This document shows, in pieces, positions 8,938 to 19,289 of a stretch of DNA of 64,000 nt; the stretch's first letter is position 1, and every line of letters begins with the position of its first letter. The notes below the pieces were generated by a model. The model was not told the origin of the DNA, did not search any database, and worked only from the letters and a program-made list of their open reading frames with translations. A program made the translations under genes and the position numbers. The DNA is from Novosphingobium sp. (lineage in GTDB: Bacteria; Pseudomonadota; Alphaproteobacteria; Sphingomonadales; Sphingomonadaceae). The DNA is taken from positions 1-64,000 of the forward strand of contig JAGIAR010000009.1 in NCBI GenBank assembly GCA_017744735.1. Direction: 5' to 3'.

Positions 8938-9591
8938 TTACTTCGGAGCAGCCGGCCCCTGCGCGGTGGCAGCCTGCGTGTCGGCCGAGCCGCCCGCTGC
9001 GTCCTTGACGGGGGCCGCGGCAGCGGCATCGCCCGCTTTCGCATCGCCGGCCGCCGGCGCGGCGTCCGCCTTCGGCAGCGGCACGTTCGAGCCCTGGGTG
9101 TTGAGATAGGCGACGACGTTGGCGCGGTCCTCGGCGCTCGAGAGACCGGCGAAGGTCATCTTGGTGCCGTTGGCGAAGCCGCGCGGGCTGGTCAGCCAGG
9201 CGTCGAGATTGTCGAAGGTCCACTTGCCGCCCTTGGACTTGAGCGCATCGGAGAAGGCGAAGCCGCCGCGGCCTTCGGCAATCGAATCGCCGACCACGCC
9301 GTAGAGGTTCGGGCCGATCCCGTTGGCGCCGCCCTGGTTGTCGGTGTGGCAGGCCATGCACTTGGCGAAGATCGCCTGGCCCTTCGCGACGTCTGCCGTC
9401 GCGAGCAGCGAAGCGAACGACGGGCCGCTGCCCGCGCCTTCGGCGGCGGCGGCGGCGATCGGATAGCCGGGCTTCTCCACTTCGTGGTGCTTGTCCGCCT
9501 TGAAGTACATTCCGCTCACGACCGAGAGGCCGAGGGCGACCATCGCAGAGAACAGGAACCATCCGGCGATTGTATTGAAGCGGTCGGTCAT
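8938..9591 (-). CDS. Membrane-anchored c-type cytochrome (CycM/c552-like)
   Basis: The 217-residue protein has an uncleaved N-terminal anchor (GWFLFSAMVALGLSVVSGMY, residues 10-29), a haem-binding CMACH at 78-82 and a likely axial Met145 in GTKMTFAGL: a class I cytochrome c on the periplasmic face. Such anchored cytochromes carry electrons from the bc1 complex to cytochrome oxidases in alphaproteobacteria. The last 45 residues are an Ala/Asp/Lys-rich low-complexity tail after the haem domain. It is divergent from prephenate dehydratase and ends at a clear terminator. Confidence 0.92.
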   Translation of the reverse strand: MTDRFNTIAGWFLFSAMVALGLSVVSGMYFKADKHHEVEKPGYPIAAAAAEGAGSGPSFASLLATADVAKGQAIFAKCMACHTDNQGGANGIGPNLYGVVGDSIAEGRGGFAFSDALKSKGGKWTFDNLDAWLTSPRGFANGTKMTFAGLSSAEDRANVVAYLNTQGSNVPLPKADAAPAAGDAKAGDAAAAAPVKDAAGGSADTQAATAQGPAAPK

Positions 9592-9709
9592 CCGAGAAAT
9601 ATCCGGGAAAAGGTGGAGTTTCGGGCGTCGCTCTAGTCAGCCGCCGCGCGCTTCGCAAGTGCCATAGTGACTTGTTTGGGGAAGCAGCCGCGATTAGGGG
9701 CTTCGCCCC

Positions 9710-10603
9710 ATGCACAGCTTTCCCGCGCCCGCGCTCGCACTGGTCGAAAAGATGGCCGCTTCGGCAGCCGCCGAGCCGGCGCGCGCGATCGCGTTTCAGG
9801 GCGCGCCGGGGGCCAATTCGCACCGCGCCGCGCTGGAATATGCGCCCGGATCGCTGCCGCTGCCGTGCTTCAGCTTCGAGGATGCGCTCGAAGCGGTGAG
9901 CAAGGGCCGCGCCGGCGCCGCGATCATCCCGATCGAGAATTCGCAGCACGGCCGCGTGGCCGACATCCACTTCCTGCTGCCCGAAAGCGGGCTGTCGATC
10001 GTCGGCGAATATTTCCTGCCGATCAGCCACACGGTGATGGCGACCGGCAAGGGCCCCTTCACCGCCGCCTATAGCCACCCGCAGGCGCTGGGCCAGACGC
10101 GGCGTTACTTGCGCGCAAACGGCATCGTGCCGGTGTCCTACGCCGACACCGCCGGGGCGGCTGCCTATGTCAAGGAAATGAACGACCCGACGATCTGCGC
10201 GATCGCGCCGCGGATCGCGGCGGAACTCTACGGGCTCGAGATCGTCGCCGAAAGCGTCGAGGATTCGGCCGACAACACCACCCGCTTCGTGGTCCTGGCG
10301 CGCGAGGCGCTCGATCCGGCCAGCCTGGCCGACGACGTTGCGATGACCACTTTCGTGTTCGAGGTGAACAACGTGCCCGCCGCGCTCTACAAGGCGCTCG
10401 GCAGCTTCGCGACCAACGGCGTCAACATGACCAAGCTCGAATCCTACCAGAAGGGCGCGAGCTTCGCGGCGACGATGTTCTATACCGACATCGTCGGCCG
10501 CCCGGGCGAGCCCAATGTCGATCGGGCGCTGGACGAGCTCGCGTTCCAGAGCAAGGAGGTCCGCATGCTCGGCTCCTATCGCATGGCGCGGCCGAGGGGT
10601 TAA
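9710..10603 (+). CDS. pheA: Prephenate dehydratase
   Basis: The 297-residue enzyme converts prephenate to phenylpyruvate in phenylalanine synthesis. The PDT domain (about 25-205) has AFQGAPGANSH, IPIENSQHGRVADIH and the catalytic-region motif NTTRFVVL; the ACT domain (about 210-290) has NVPAALYKALGSFATNGVNMTKLES, where Phe binds for feedback control (given here in two parts: NVPAALYKALGSF and NGVNMTKLES). There is no chorismate mutase domain, so a separate enzyme must supply prephenate. The gene is monocistronic and divergent from the cytochrome gene. Confidence 0.95.
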   Translation: MHSFPAPALALVEKMAASAAAEPARAIAFQGAPGANSHRAALEYAPGSLPLPCFSFEDALEAVSKGRAGAAIIPIENSQHGRVADIHFLLPESGLSIVGEYFLPISHTVMATGKGPFTAAYSHPQALGQTRRYLRANGIVPVSYADTAGAAAYVKEMNDPTICAIAPRIAAELYGLEIVAESVEDSADNTTRFVVLAREALDPASLADDVAMTTFVFEVNNVPAALYKALGSFATNGVNMTKLESYQKGASFAATMFYTDIVGRPGEPNVDRALDELAFQSKEVRMLGSYRMARPRG

Positions 10604-10671
10604 CGGAAGGTCGACCACGCGCTTTCCCCGGCCTTGCGCCGGGCACCGGGCCATGCCACCACAGGCCCGCG

Positions 10672-11358
10672 ATGGGGGCTGTTGCCGGAACCGATGAGAG
10701 CGCCAGAGCGGGGGCAGGCGCCGCCGCCGACGCGGTGCGCGACTGGCACGCGGTCCGCGCGCATGCGGACATCCAGTATGCCCCGATCCAGCTGCCCAAG
10801 GCCGCACCGCCGCCGAGCTGGCTGACCCGCTTGCTCGACTGGCTGGGCAATCTGCTCAAGCCCGTGGCCGAGGCCCTCGGTGTGTCCTGGCCGGTGCTGC
10901 AATGGGTCCTGCTCGGACTTGCCGCGTTGCTTGTCGGCTGGCTGCTGTGGCGGCTGCTCGCGCCGATCGCGCGCATCCGGCTCGCGCGCAGGCCGGCCGA
11001 GGAAGACGCCGATCCGGACTGGACGCCCGACCGCGCAGCGGCGCTGGCGCTGCTGGGCGATGCCGACCAGCTCGCCGCCGAAGGGCGGTTCGACGAGGCG
11101 ACCCACCTGCTGCTCCAGCGCAGCGTGCTCCAGATCGCCGAGGCGCGGCCGGACTGGCTCGGCCCGTCCAGCACCGCGCGCGAGATCGCCGCGCTGCCCG
11201 CCCTGCCCGAGCGCGCCCGCGGCGCCTTCCGGACGATCGCCGAGCGGGTCGAGCGCAGCCTGTTCGCGCTGCGCCGGCTGGAACGGGAGGACTGGCAGGC
11301 CGCACGCGCCGCCTATGCCGATTTCGCGCTGGCGGACCTCAAGGCGGCCGCGGCGTGA
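10672..11358 (+). CDS. DUF4129-like membrane protein, first gene of a MoxR operon
   Basis: The 228-residue protein has one central membrane helix (VLQWVLLGLAALLVGWLLWR, about 75-96) and a cytoplasmic C-terminal domain with AAALALLGDADQLAAEGRF and EAEARPDW-like helices, including GRFDEATHLLLQRSVLQIAE. That layout, with a conserved acidic/Trp C-terminal helix pattern, fits DUF4129, often found beside MoxR/transglutaminase genes. Function unknown. Its TGA lies inside the GTGA start of the next gene. A Trp/Tyr-rich N-terminal stretch (DWHAVRAHADIQYAPIQLP) would be periplasmic. Confidence 0.75.
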   Translation: MGAVAGTDESARAGAGAAADAVRDWHAVRAHADIQYAPIQLPKAAPPPSWLTRLLDWLGNLLKPVAEALGVSWPVLQWVLLGLAALLVGWLLWRLLAPIARIRLARRPAEEDADPDWTPDRAAALALLGDADQLAAEGRFDEATHLLLQRSVLQIAEARPDWLGPSSTAREIAALPALPERARGAFRTIAERVERSLFALRRLEREDWQAARAAYADFALADLKAAAA

Positions 11359-12718
11359 GCGGCGGCGGATCGCCCTTCTCGCCGCGCGCCGTGCTGGCGC
11401 TGCTGGTGCTCGGAGCCGCGGCCTTCCTAGCAGTGCTGTTCCTGATCGGCACCGGCGCCGACGCGCCCGACGAAAAGGACGGCGGCGGGCACGCCGCCGG
11501 CAACGGGCTCAACGGCTATGCGGCCTTTTCGGAACTGCTCGGCCGGCGCGGCTACCAGGTCAGCGCGATCCGCAACGCGGCGCGGCTCGACGACCCCTCG
11601 CTGCTGATCCTGACCCCGCCCCCCTATGCCGACGCGGACGAGCTCAACCGGGTGATCGAGCGCCATCGCAACCTCGGGCCGGTGATCCTGATCCTGCCCA
11701 AATGGTTCGCGCTGCCAGTCGGAGCCCGGCCCAATCTCAAGTCGAAAAAGGGCTGGGTCGTGCTGTTCGGCGCCACCAGCCCCGCGTGGGGCGATAAGAT
11801 CGGGCGCGACAAGCTGATGCGGCTGCGGCTGGACCAGCCGCAGGGCAAGCAAAAGCCGCCGCCGGTCGGCTGGTCGGGGCTCGGCTTCGCGGGCAAGCTG
11901 CCGGATCCTTCGGCGGTGCAATGGGTCGATTCGAGCGAATTCGAGCCGCTGGTGCGCACCGCCGAACACAAGGACCTGGTCAGCTTCTGGGACGACGGCG
12001 GCTATTATCCGCGGCTCTCCGCCGCAGCCGGAGTCGATCCCTACGACCGCGACGAAGCTTCGGACAAATGGCCGCTGGTGGTGATCGCCGAGCCGGACCT
12101 GGTGAACAATTACGGGCTTGCCGACAAGGACCGCGCGCTGCTGGCGCTGTCGATCGTCGAGGCCAGCCTCGAAGGCGCGCATATGCCGGTCGCCTTCGAT
12201 CTCACCTTCAACGGGCTCGGCCAGAACGACAATCTGCTCACGCTTGCCTTCCGCCCGCCGTTCCTCGCCGCGACGCTGTGCTTCCTGATCGCGGCGCTGG
12301 TGGTGGCATGGCGCGCGTTCCGGCGCTTCGGGCCGCCGGCCGGCGCGGGCGGGCCGCGGATGGGGCGCCGGCAGCTCGCCGCGGGCGGGGTCGACGAGGC
12401 CGCGGCGATGGCGACCTTCGCCTTCGGCAAGCGCGAGCTGGCGACCAACGGCGCGGCGCTGATCCAGCGCGCCAAGCGCCTGCACCTGCTCGGGGCGCCC
12501 TATGCCGCGCTGGTCCGCAACCGGATCGCGCAGGCGCTGGGGCTCAGGCCCGGCGCCGACATCGCCCTGACCGAAGGCGCCATCGACGCGCTGCTCGAAC
12601 GGCGCGGCCTCCAGCCGAACTTCGCTTCCCAGGCCGAGGCTCTGCGCCAGGCCCGGGGGCCCCATGAGTTGCTGCGCCGCGCGCATGCGTTGAGAGAAAT
12701 CGAAAGGAACCTGTCCCG

Positions 12719-12722
<4 letters not shown>
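11355..12722 (+). CDS. DUF4350-like membrane protein
   Basis: The 455-residue protein starts at GTG 11355, overlapping the previous stop (GTGA). It has an N-terminal helix ([20 protein letters not shown], about 12-31), a large extracytoplasmic domain with a Rossmann-like feel ([19 protein letters not shown], then [17 protein letters not shown]), and a second helix near 308-328 ([19 protein letters not shown]), followed by a basic cytoplasmic tail. This matches DUF4350 proteins that sit beside moxR in actinobacteria and proteobacteria. The domain resembles GATase1-like DUF4350 folds but no catalytic residues are evident. Its last bases overlap the moxR start (ATGA). Confidence 0.78.
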
Positions 12723-13681
<959 letters not shown>

Positions 13682-13698
13682 CTCGGGGGCGCAGACGC

Positions 13699-15018
13699 AT
13701 GATCGTTCCATCCGCCCGGACCCTGCTGATTGCGGCGCTCGGCGCGCCGGTGGCGCTGCTGATCGCGGCGCTGGCACCCGGCGCCTGGGTGATCACGCCG
13801 GCGGCGGCGGCGGCGCTGCTGGTGCTGATGCTGCTCGACGGGCTGGTCGCAGGCGTATTGGTGGACCTGAAGCTGGTCGCTCCGGCCGATGCCGAGATCG
13901 GTGCCGACGTTCCGGTGACCGTGCTGGCCGACATCGCCGGGCGCGCGGTCGGCGGCGGGGCGCCCGAAGCGGCGGTGGCCTTCGATCCCCGGCTGGGCGT
14001 CGGCGGGCGGGTGCAGTTCGCGCTCGCGCGCGACGCGAGCGGGGTGTGGAGCGGAAGCGCGGCGATCGTCCCCACCCGCCGCGGATCCGGCAGCTTCGAC
14101 GGCATCTGGCTGCGCTGGCCGGGCCCGCTGGGCCTCGCGCACCGCCAGGTGAGCCGCGAAATCGAGACCGAGCTGCGGGTCTGGCCCGACCTGTCCCCGG
14201 TGCGCTCGCCGCTGCTGCAGACCTATCTGCGCGATGCCCAGTTCGGGCTGATCGCGCGGCGCATCCGCGGCGAGGGAACCCAGTTCGAGGCGCTGCGCGA
14301 ATACGAGCCCGGGATGGACCGCCGCCGGATCGACTGGAAAAGCTCGGCGCGGCAGACCCGGCTCTATGCGCGCGAAAACGAGAGCGAGCGCAACAACCAG
14401 ATCGTGTTCGCCTTCGATTGCGGGCAGGCGATGTGCGAGCCGGTCGACGGGCTGCCCCGGATCGACCGCGCGGTCTCGGCCGCTTTGACCGCCTCCTATG
14501 TCGCGCTCAAGGGCGGCGACCGGGTCGCACTGTTCGGCTTCGGCCAGCGGCCCGAGCTGTTCACCCCCTTCGTTACCGACGCGCGCCAGTTCTACCGGCT
14601 GCAGACCGCCGCCGCGGGGCTCGACTATCGCCCGGCCGAGCCCAATTTCACCCTCGCGCTGGCGACGCTGTCGGCGAAGCTCGCGCGGCGTTCGCTGGTG
14701 GTGCTGTTCTCCGATTTCACCGATCCGACCAGCGCCGAGCTGATGGTCGAGAGCGTCGGCCGCCTGGTCCAGCGGCATCTGGTGCTGTTCGTGACCCTGG
14801 CCGACACCGAGCTTTCCGCGCTGGCCGAAGCCGAGCCCGAGACCGTCGCCGACGTGGCGGTGGCGGTGACCGCGGGCACCCTCGCCCGCCAGCGCGCGGT
14901 GGTGCTGCAGAAACTGCGCCAGATGAACGTCGACGTGATCGAGGCGCCGTGGCAGGCGGTGACCTACGACCTGATCGACCGCTATCTCGAGATCAAGCGC
15001 GCGGGGGCGATCGGATGA
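13699..15018 (+). CDS. DUF58 (vWA-like) membrane protein, MoxR partner
   Basis: The 439-residue protein has two N-terminal helices (ARTLLIAALGAPVALLIAAL; WVITPAAAAALLVLMLLDGL), a beta-rich middle, then the DUF58 signature EYEPGMDRRRIDWKSSAR (about 215) and a vWA-like domain beginning IVFAFDCGQAMCE, where D-x-G-x-x-M stands in place of a canonical DxSxS MIDAS. A later FSDFTDP is consistent with the fold. A GGGGG tract precedes the ATG at 13699, the only gene of the cluster that does not overlap its upstream neighbour (17-base gap). Its stop overlaps the next start (ATGA). Confidence 0.9.
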   Translation: MIVPSARTLLIAALGAPVALLIAALAPGAWVITPAAAAALLVLMLLDGLVAGVLVDLKLVAPADAEIGADVPVTVLADIAGRAVGGGAPEAAVAFDPRLGVGGRVQFALARDASGVWSGSAAIVPTRRGSGSFDGIWLRWPGPLGLAHRQVSREIETELRVWPDLSPVRSPLLQTYLRDAQFGLIARRIRGEGTQFEALREYEPGMDRRRIDWKSSARQTRLYARENESERNNQIVFAFDCGQAMCEPVDGLPRIDRAVSAALTASYVALKGGDRVALFGFGQRPELFTPFVTDARQFYRLQTAAAGLDYRPAEPNFTLALATLSAKLARRSLVVLFSDFTDPTSAELMVESVGRLVQRHLVLFVTLADTELSALAEAEPETVADVAVAVTAGTLARQRAVVLQKLRQMNVDVIEAPWQAVTYDLIDRYLEIKRAGAIG

Positions 15019-16070
15019 ACCCGCTCGACATGTTCAGGCCCAAGCCGGTCGCGCCGCCGCCCGAGATCGAGCAGGCGGCGCTGCGCTCGGACCGGTTCCG
15101 CCTGGCCCGCGAGACCGACTGGAAGCGGCTCGAGGCGATCCTGCTGCGGATGGAAAAGGGCCGCCTGCGCAAGGTGCCCGACGAGGACCTGCTGGAATTG
15201 CCCGCGCTCTATCGCACCGCCGCCTCGAGCCTGGCGATCGCGCGCGAAACCTCGCTCGACGCGGCGACGCTGGCCTATCTCGAAAGCCTGGTGCAGCGCG
15301 CATGGTTCCAGGTCTACGGCCCGCGCAGTTCGCTGATCGACTGGCTGCGGCGGTTCTTCGGCGGCGGCTGGAGCGCCTCGGTGCGGGATATCTGGCTGGA
15401 GATCTGCATTGCGCTGGCGGTGATGGTGGCCGGCACCGCGGTGGGCTGGCTGCTCGCGGCGCAGGACAAGAAATGGTATTTCGCGCTGGTGCCGACCGAC
15501 TTCGCCGACAGCCGCGTGCCCGGCGCCTCGCGCGCGGTGCTGCAGAAATCGCTCGCCGGGGTCGACAAGGTCGAAGGGCTGTCGTTCTTCTCGGCCTTCC
15601 TGTTCAGCAACAATGCGAAAGTGTCGATCCTCGCCTTCGCGCTCGGTTTCGCCTTCGGCATCCCGTCGCTGATGCTGCTGCTGCAGAACATGGCGACGCT
15701 GGGCGCGATGCTGTGGCTGTTCAGCGGGGTGGGGCTGACCATCGATTTCGCCGCCTGGCTGTCGATCCACGGCACGACCGAGATCTTCGCGGTGCTGCTG
15801 GCCGGGGCGGCGGGGCTGCACGTCGGGCGCAGCATGGCCTTTCCCGGCAACCGCCCGGTGCTGGAGGCGATGGCCGAGAGCGGGCGGCGCGCGGCGCAAG
15901 TGATGGCGGGGGTGGTGCTGATGCTGGTCTGCGCCGCGGTGCTGGAAAGCTTCGGCCGGCAGCTGATCGTGGCCACCCCCGCGCGCTTCGCGGTCGGCGG
16001 ATCGATGCTGGCCTTCTGGCTGCTGTATTTCTTCGCCTTCCGCCGCCGCTCGACCGGGGGGCAGCTGTGA
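15015..16070 (+). CDS. SpoIIM-like (stage II sporulation protein M family) membrane protein
   Basis: The 351-residue protein has a soluble N-terminal 110 residues (RLARETDWKRLEAILLRME) and five to six helices with the SpoIIM/DUF95 pattern: FSAFLFSNNAKVSILAFALG, GFAFGIPSLMLLLQNMATLG and SIHGTTEIFAVLLAGAAG. In Bacillus SpoIIM belongs to the peptidoglycan-remodelling machinery of engulfment, but this family is widespread in non-spore-formers beside moxR genes, so no sporulation role is implied. Start overlaps the DUF58 stop (ATGA) and its stop overlaps the RDD start (GTGA). Confidence 0.88.
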   Translation: MNPLDMFRPKPVAPPPEIEQAALRSDRFRLARETDWKRLEAILLRMEKGRLRKVPDEDLLELPALYRTAASSLAIARETSLDAATLAYLESLVQRAWFQVYGPRSSLIDWLRRFFGGGWSASVRDIWLEICIALAVMVAGTAVGWLLAAQDKKWYFALVPTDFADSRVPGASRAVLQKSLAGVDKVEGLSFFSAFLFSNNAKVSILAFALGFAFGIPSLMLLLQNMATLGAMLWLFSGVGLTIDFAAWLSIHGTTEIFAVLLAGAAGLHVGRSMAFPGNRPVLEAMAESGRRAAQVMAGVVLMLVCAAVLESFGRQLIVATPARFAVGGSMLAFWLLYFFAFRRRSTGGQL

Positions 16071-16957
16071 GGGCCGGCGCGCTCGATCGCCGCGCCAACC
16101 GGCGCCAGCGCGTGCTGGTGACGCCCGAGGGACTGGCGCTGCCGATTTCGGTCGCCAGCCGTTCGGCCCGCACGGTCGCACTGATCCTCGACCTGGCGAT
16201 CATGATCACGATCCAGGTGCTCGTATCGGTGCTGCTGTTCCTGCTGGCAGTGAAGGTTGTCGGGCTGAACGAGAAGAGCCCCGCCACCGAGTTCCTGCTG
16301 GTGGTGTGGGTGATCGCGATGTTCCTGTTCCGCTACGGCTATTTCCTGTTCTTCGAGCTCGGCCCGCGCGGCGCGACCCCGGGCAAGCGCGCGGCCGGCA
16401 TCCGCATCGCCGCGCGCGACGGCGGGCGGCTGAGCGTGGACGCGGTGATCGCGCGCAACCTGCTGCGCGACATCGAGGTGTTCCTGCCGCTCGGCTACAT
16501 GGCCTCGCTCGGCAGTTTCGGTCCGACCGACTGGCTCGCCTTCGCCTGGCTGCTGCTGTTCGTGCTGTTCCCGTTCTTCAACCGCGACGCGCTGCGCGCG
16601 GGCGACCTGATCGCCGGAACCTGGGTGGTCGAGATGCCCAGGCGGCGGCTGGAGCAGGCGATGTCGCTGGGCGAGGCGGCGCGCGGCCATTCGGCGGCGA
16701 CCGGCGCGGAATACCGCTTCGGCGACGCCGAGCTTTCGGTCTACGGCGAATACGAATTGCAGACGCTGGAGCGCGTGCTGCGCGAGAACAATCCCGAGGC
16801 GCTGGTCGCGGTGGCGCAGGCGATCTGCGCCAAGATCGGCTGGAGCGCCGGATCGGGCGACGAGCGCGCGTTCCTGGAGGCGTTCTACGCCCAGCTGCGC
16901 GCGCGGCTGGAACGCGACATGCGCTTCGGCAAGCGCAAGGCGGACAAGCATTCCTAG
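16067..16957 (+). CDS. RDD-family membrane protein with a long cytoplasmic tail
   Basis: The 296-residue protein starts at GTG 16067. The RDD domain spans about 28-185: helix one TVALILDLAIMITIQVLVSV, helix two FLLVVWVIAMFLFRYGYFLF, the GPRGATPGKRAAGIRI loop, and the NRDALRAGDLIAGTWVV end. A roughly 100-residue hydrophilic C-terminal extension (YRFGDAELSVYGEYELQTLE, GDERAFLEAFYAQLRARLER) is unusual for plain RDD proteins and may be the interaction module of the cluster. It is the last gene of the six-gene operon. Confidence 0.85.
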   Translation: MRAGALDRRANRRQRVLVTPEGLALPISVASRSARTVALILDLAIMITIQVLVSVLLFLLAVKVVGLNEKSPATEFLLVVWVIAMFLFRYGYFLFFELGPRGATPGKRAAGIRIAARDGGRLSVDAVIARNLLRDIEVFLPLGYMASLGSFGPTDWLAFAWLLLFVLFPFFNRDALRAGDLIAGTWVVEMPRRRLEQAMSLGEAARGHSAATGAEYRFGDAELSVYGEYELQTLERVLRENNPEALVAVAQAICAKIGWSAGSGDERAFLEAFYAQLRARLERDMRFGKRKADKHS

Positions 16958-16998
16958 CCGGTATTGCAGCCCCGCGCGGCCGCTGTAAGAGCTTGGCC

Positions 16999-17520
16999 AT
17001 GACCACGCTGCGCCCCGCCACGCCCGACGACGCCGCCGCGATCGCGGCGCTCGGCACCGATGCCTTCATCGAGAAGTTCGGCCATCTCTACAAGCCGGAA
17101 GACCTCAAGCTGTTTCTCGACGAATACCGCACCGAAGCGGCCTATCGCACGCAGCTGGCGGACCCCGGCACCTCGATCCAGCTGGCCGAAGCCGACGGGA
17201 AGCTGCTCGGCTATTGCCTGATCATCCGCGGCGACAGTTTCGACGAGCGCCCGGACCCGCAGCCCGCGCGCCCGGTGATCCTGAGCCAGCTCTATTGCGC
17301 GCCGAGCGCCACCGGGCGCGGCATCGGCTCGCGGCTCACCGAATGGGCGATCGCCGAAGCGAAGGCCTGGGGCGCCGACGCGCTGCAGCTGTCGGTCTAT
17401 GCGGAGAATTTCGGCGCGCATAAATTCTACCACCGCCACGGCTTCGCCAAGGTCGCCGACATGGGGTTCTGGGTCGGCAACCACCGCGACGACGAGTTCC
17501 TGTACGAGTTGAAGCTCTAG
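16999..17520 (+). CDS. GNAT-family N-acetyltransferase
   Basis: The 173-residue protein has the acetyl-CoA motif A as LSQLYCAPSATGRGIGSRLT (about 95-114, with the Q/R-x-x-G-x-G/A core RGIGSRL) and motif B ending NFGAHKFYHRHGFAKV. It transfers an acetyl group from acetyl-CoA to an unknown amine or peptide N-terminus. It lies 41 bases after the RDD gene and could be read through from it, although nothing ties it functionally to the MoxR cluster. Its TAG shares a CTAG with the stop of the convergent Kef-type gene. Confidence 0.88.
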   Translation: MTTLRPATPDDAAAIAALGTDAFIEKFGHLYKPEDLKLFLDEYRTEAAYRTQLADPGTSIQLAEADGKLLGYCLIIRGDSFDERPDPQPARPVILSQLYCAPSATGRGIGSRLTEWAIAEAKAWGADALQLSVYAENFGAHKFYHRHGFAKVADMGFWVGNHRDDEFLYELKL

Positions 17521-19286
17521 GGCTCCAGCCGCCGCTGCGGCTCCGTCAGGATCCGGTCGCGCGCCGCCCGCACGTCCCCGCTCTCCAGCTGCGCATGCAT
17601 CCGGTCGCGGTCGTTTGCGCGATAGGCGTCCTCGGCACGGGCGATCTCGTCCTCGCCCAGCCCGAGATTGTCGAGCGCCAGCCGCCCCATCGCGATCGCC
17701 GATTCCATCACTTCGCGCATCACGTAATTGACCCGCGTCGCGCGCAGATTGATCACGCTGCGGCGGTCGAACCCGCGGACGTAGACCGCGGCGTTGGGAA
17801 AGGCTTCGTGCACCGCGTTGGCAAGTTCGGCGTCGACCTGGTCCTTGTCGATGCAGAAGGCGATCAGGCCGGCCTCCGCCGCCCCTGCCTGGCGCAGCAG
17901 GTCGAGCCGCGTGCCGTCGCCGAAATAGACCTTGGCCCCGAACCCCTCCGCAACGTCGATCATCTCGACGTCGCTATCCACAAGCGTCACCGGAATTCCG
18001 CCCGCCATCAGCATCTGCGCCACCGTCTGGCCGAAGCGGCCGTAGCCGACCACCAGCGCCTGCGCCCCGTCGGCCTTGGGCCCTTCGCGGCTGGCGAGCT
18101 TCTTGTCGGGCAGCTTGCGGATCGCGCGGGTCGCCAGCATCAGGAACGGCGTGCTCGCCATCGACAGGGTCACGATCGCGCCGAACAGGCTTGCCGCCTC
18201 GGGCGAGATCAGCAGCGCGTTCTGCGCCTGGGCGAACAGCACGAAGCCGAACTCGCCGCCCTGGCTCAGCAGCAGGCCGAGCGACAGCGCGCTGCGCCAT
18301 TCCATCCGGATCAGCAGCCCGATCGCCGAGATCACCGCGGCCTTCACCACGATCAGCGCCAGCGCCAGCAGCACCACGAACAGCGGCCGCTCGGCGATCG
18401 CATGGAGATCGAGCAGCATCCCGACCGAGAGGAAGAACAGGCCGAGCAGGATCGAGCGGAACGGCTCGACGTCTGCCTCCAGCTCGTGGCGATAGGGCGA
18501 ATCCGCCAGCATCACCCCGGCGACGAAGGCGCCCAGCGCTGTCGACAGGCCGAGGAACTCCATCAGCGCGGCGGATCCGATCACCGTGAACAGCGCGGTG
18601 ACGACGAACATCTCGCGCTCGCCGAGATTGCCGATGAGGCCGAACAGCGGGCGGATCACGAAGCGCCCGGCCGCGATCAGCCCGGCGATCGCAATGACGG
18701 TATAGATCACCAGCAGCCAGCCCGGCGGGCCGCCCGCGTCGGCCGGATTGCGGCTCATCGCGGCGATGATCGTGATCAGCGGGATGATCGAGAGATCCTG
18801 GAACAGCAGCACCGCGAAGGCCCGTTCGCCGAACGGGGTCCTGAGGCGCCCCGCCGATTGCAGCATCGGCAGCACCTGCGCGGTGGATGACAGGGCCAGC
18901 GGCAGGCCGAGCGCCAGCGACGCCTCCGGCGAGAAGCCCGCGGCGAGCCACAGGATCGCGCTCAGCGCCAGCCCGCAGGCCGCGACCTGCAGCAGGCCGA
19001 CCCCGAGAATGTCGCGCTTCAGCCGCCACAGCCGCGCCGGGCTGAGCTCCAGCCCGACGATGAACATCAGCAGGATGATGCCGAGCTCGGCGATTCCGAT
19101 CTTCTGTTCCGCATCGCCGACCAGGCCGAGCAGTTGCGGCCCGACCACCGCGCCGGCGAGGAGATAGCCCAGCGTGGCGCCGAGGCCGAGCTGGCGGAAC
19201 AGCAGCACGAACACCAGCGCGAAGCCGAGCAGCAGCGATCCGTCGTGCAGCAGCGAGGCCTGCTGGACCTGTTCAGCGGGCGGCAT
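17517..19286 (-). CDS. Kef-type monovalent cation:proton antiporter (CPA2) with TrkA-N domain
   Basis: The 589-residue protein has about twelve helices in the CPA2 exchanger domain (GAVVGPQLLGLVGDAEQKI, LSSTAQVLPML, EFLGLSTALGAFVAGVMLAD) and a C-terminal TrkA-N/RCK nucleotide-binding domain beginning ALVVGYGRFGQTVAQML (about 410). KefB/KefC proteins exchange K+ for H+ and protect against electrophiles; whether this one is glutathione-gated cannot be told, and no KefF/KefG partner is nearby. It starts three bases after the stop of the CorA-like gene, so the two form an operon. Confidence 0.92.
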   Translation of the reverse strand: MPPAEQVQQASLLHDGSLLLGFALVFVLLFRQLGLGATLGYLLAGAVVGPQLLGLVGDAEQKIGIAELGIILLMFIVGLELSPARLWRLKRDILGVGLLQVAACGLALSAILWLAAGFSPEASLALGLPLALSSTAQVLPMLQSAGRLRTPFGERAFAVLLFQDLSIIPLITIIAAMSRNPADAGGPPGWLLVIYTVIAIAGLIAAGRFVIRPLFGLIGNLGEREMFVVTALFTVIGSAALMEFLGLSTALGAFVAGVMLADSPYRHELEADVEPFRSILLGLFFLSVGMLLDLHAIAERPLFVVLLALALIVVKAAVISAIGLLIRMEWRSALSLGLLLSQGGEFGFVLFAQAQNALLISPEAASLFGAIVTLSMASTPFLMLATRAIRKLPDKKLASREGPKADGAQALVVGYGRFGQTVAQMLMAGGIPVTLVDSDVEMIDVAEGFGAKVYFGDGTRLDLLRQAGAAEAGLIAFCIDKDQVDAELANAVHEAFPNAAVYVRGFDRRSVINLRATRVNYVMREVMESAIAMGRLALDNLGLGEDEIARAEDAYRANDRDRMHAQLESGDVRAARDRILTEPQRRLEP

Positions 19287-19289
19287 GGG

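Noticed and set aside
15015-16070. Sporulation capacity from the SpoIIM-like gene
   Set aside because: The family is common in non-spore-forming bacteria beside moxR; no other sporulation gene is present.
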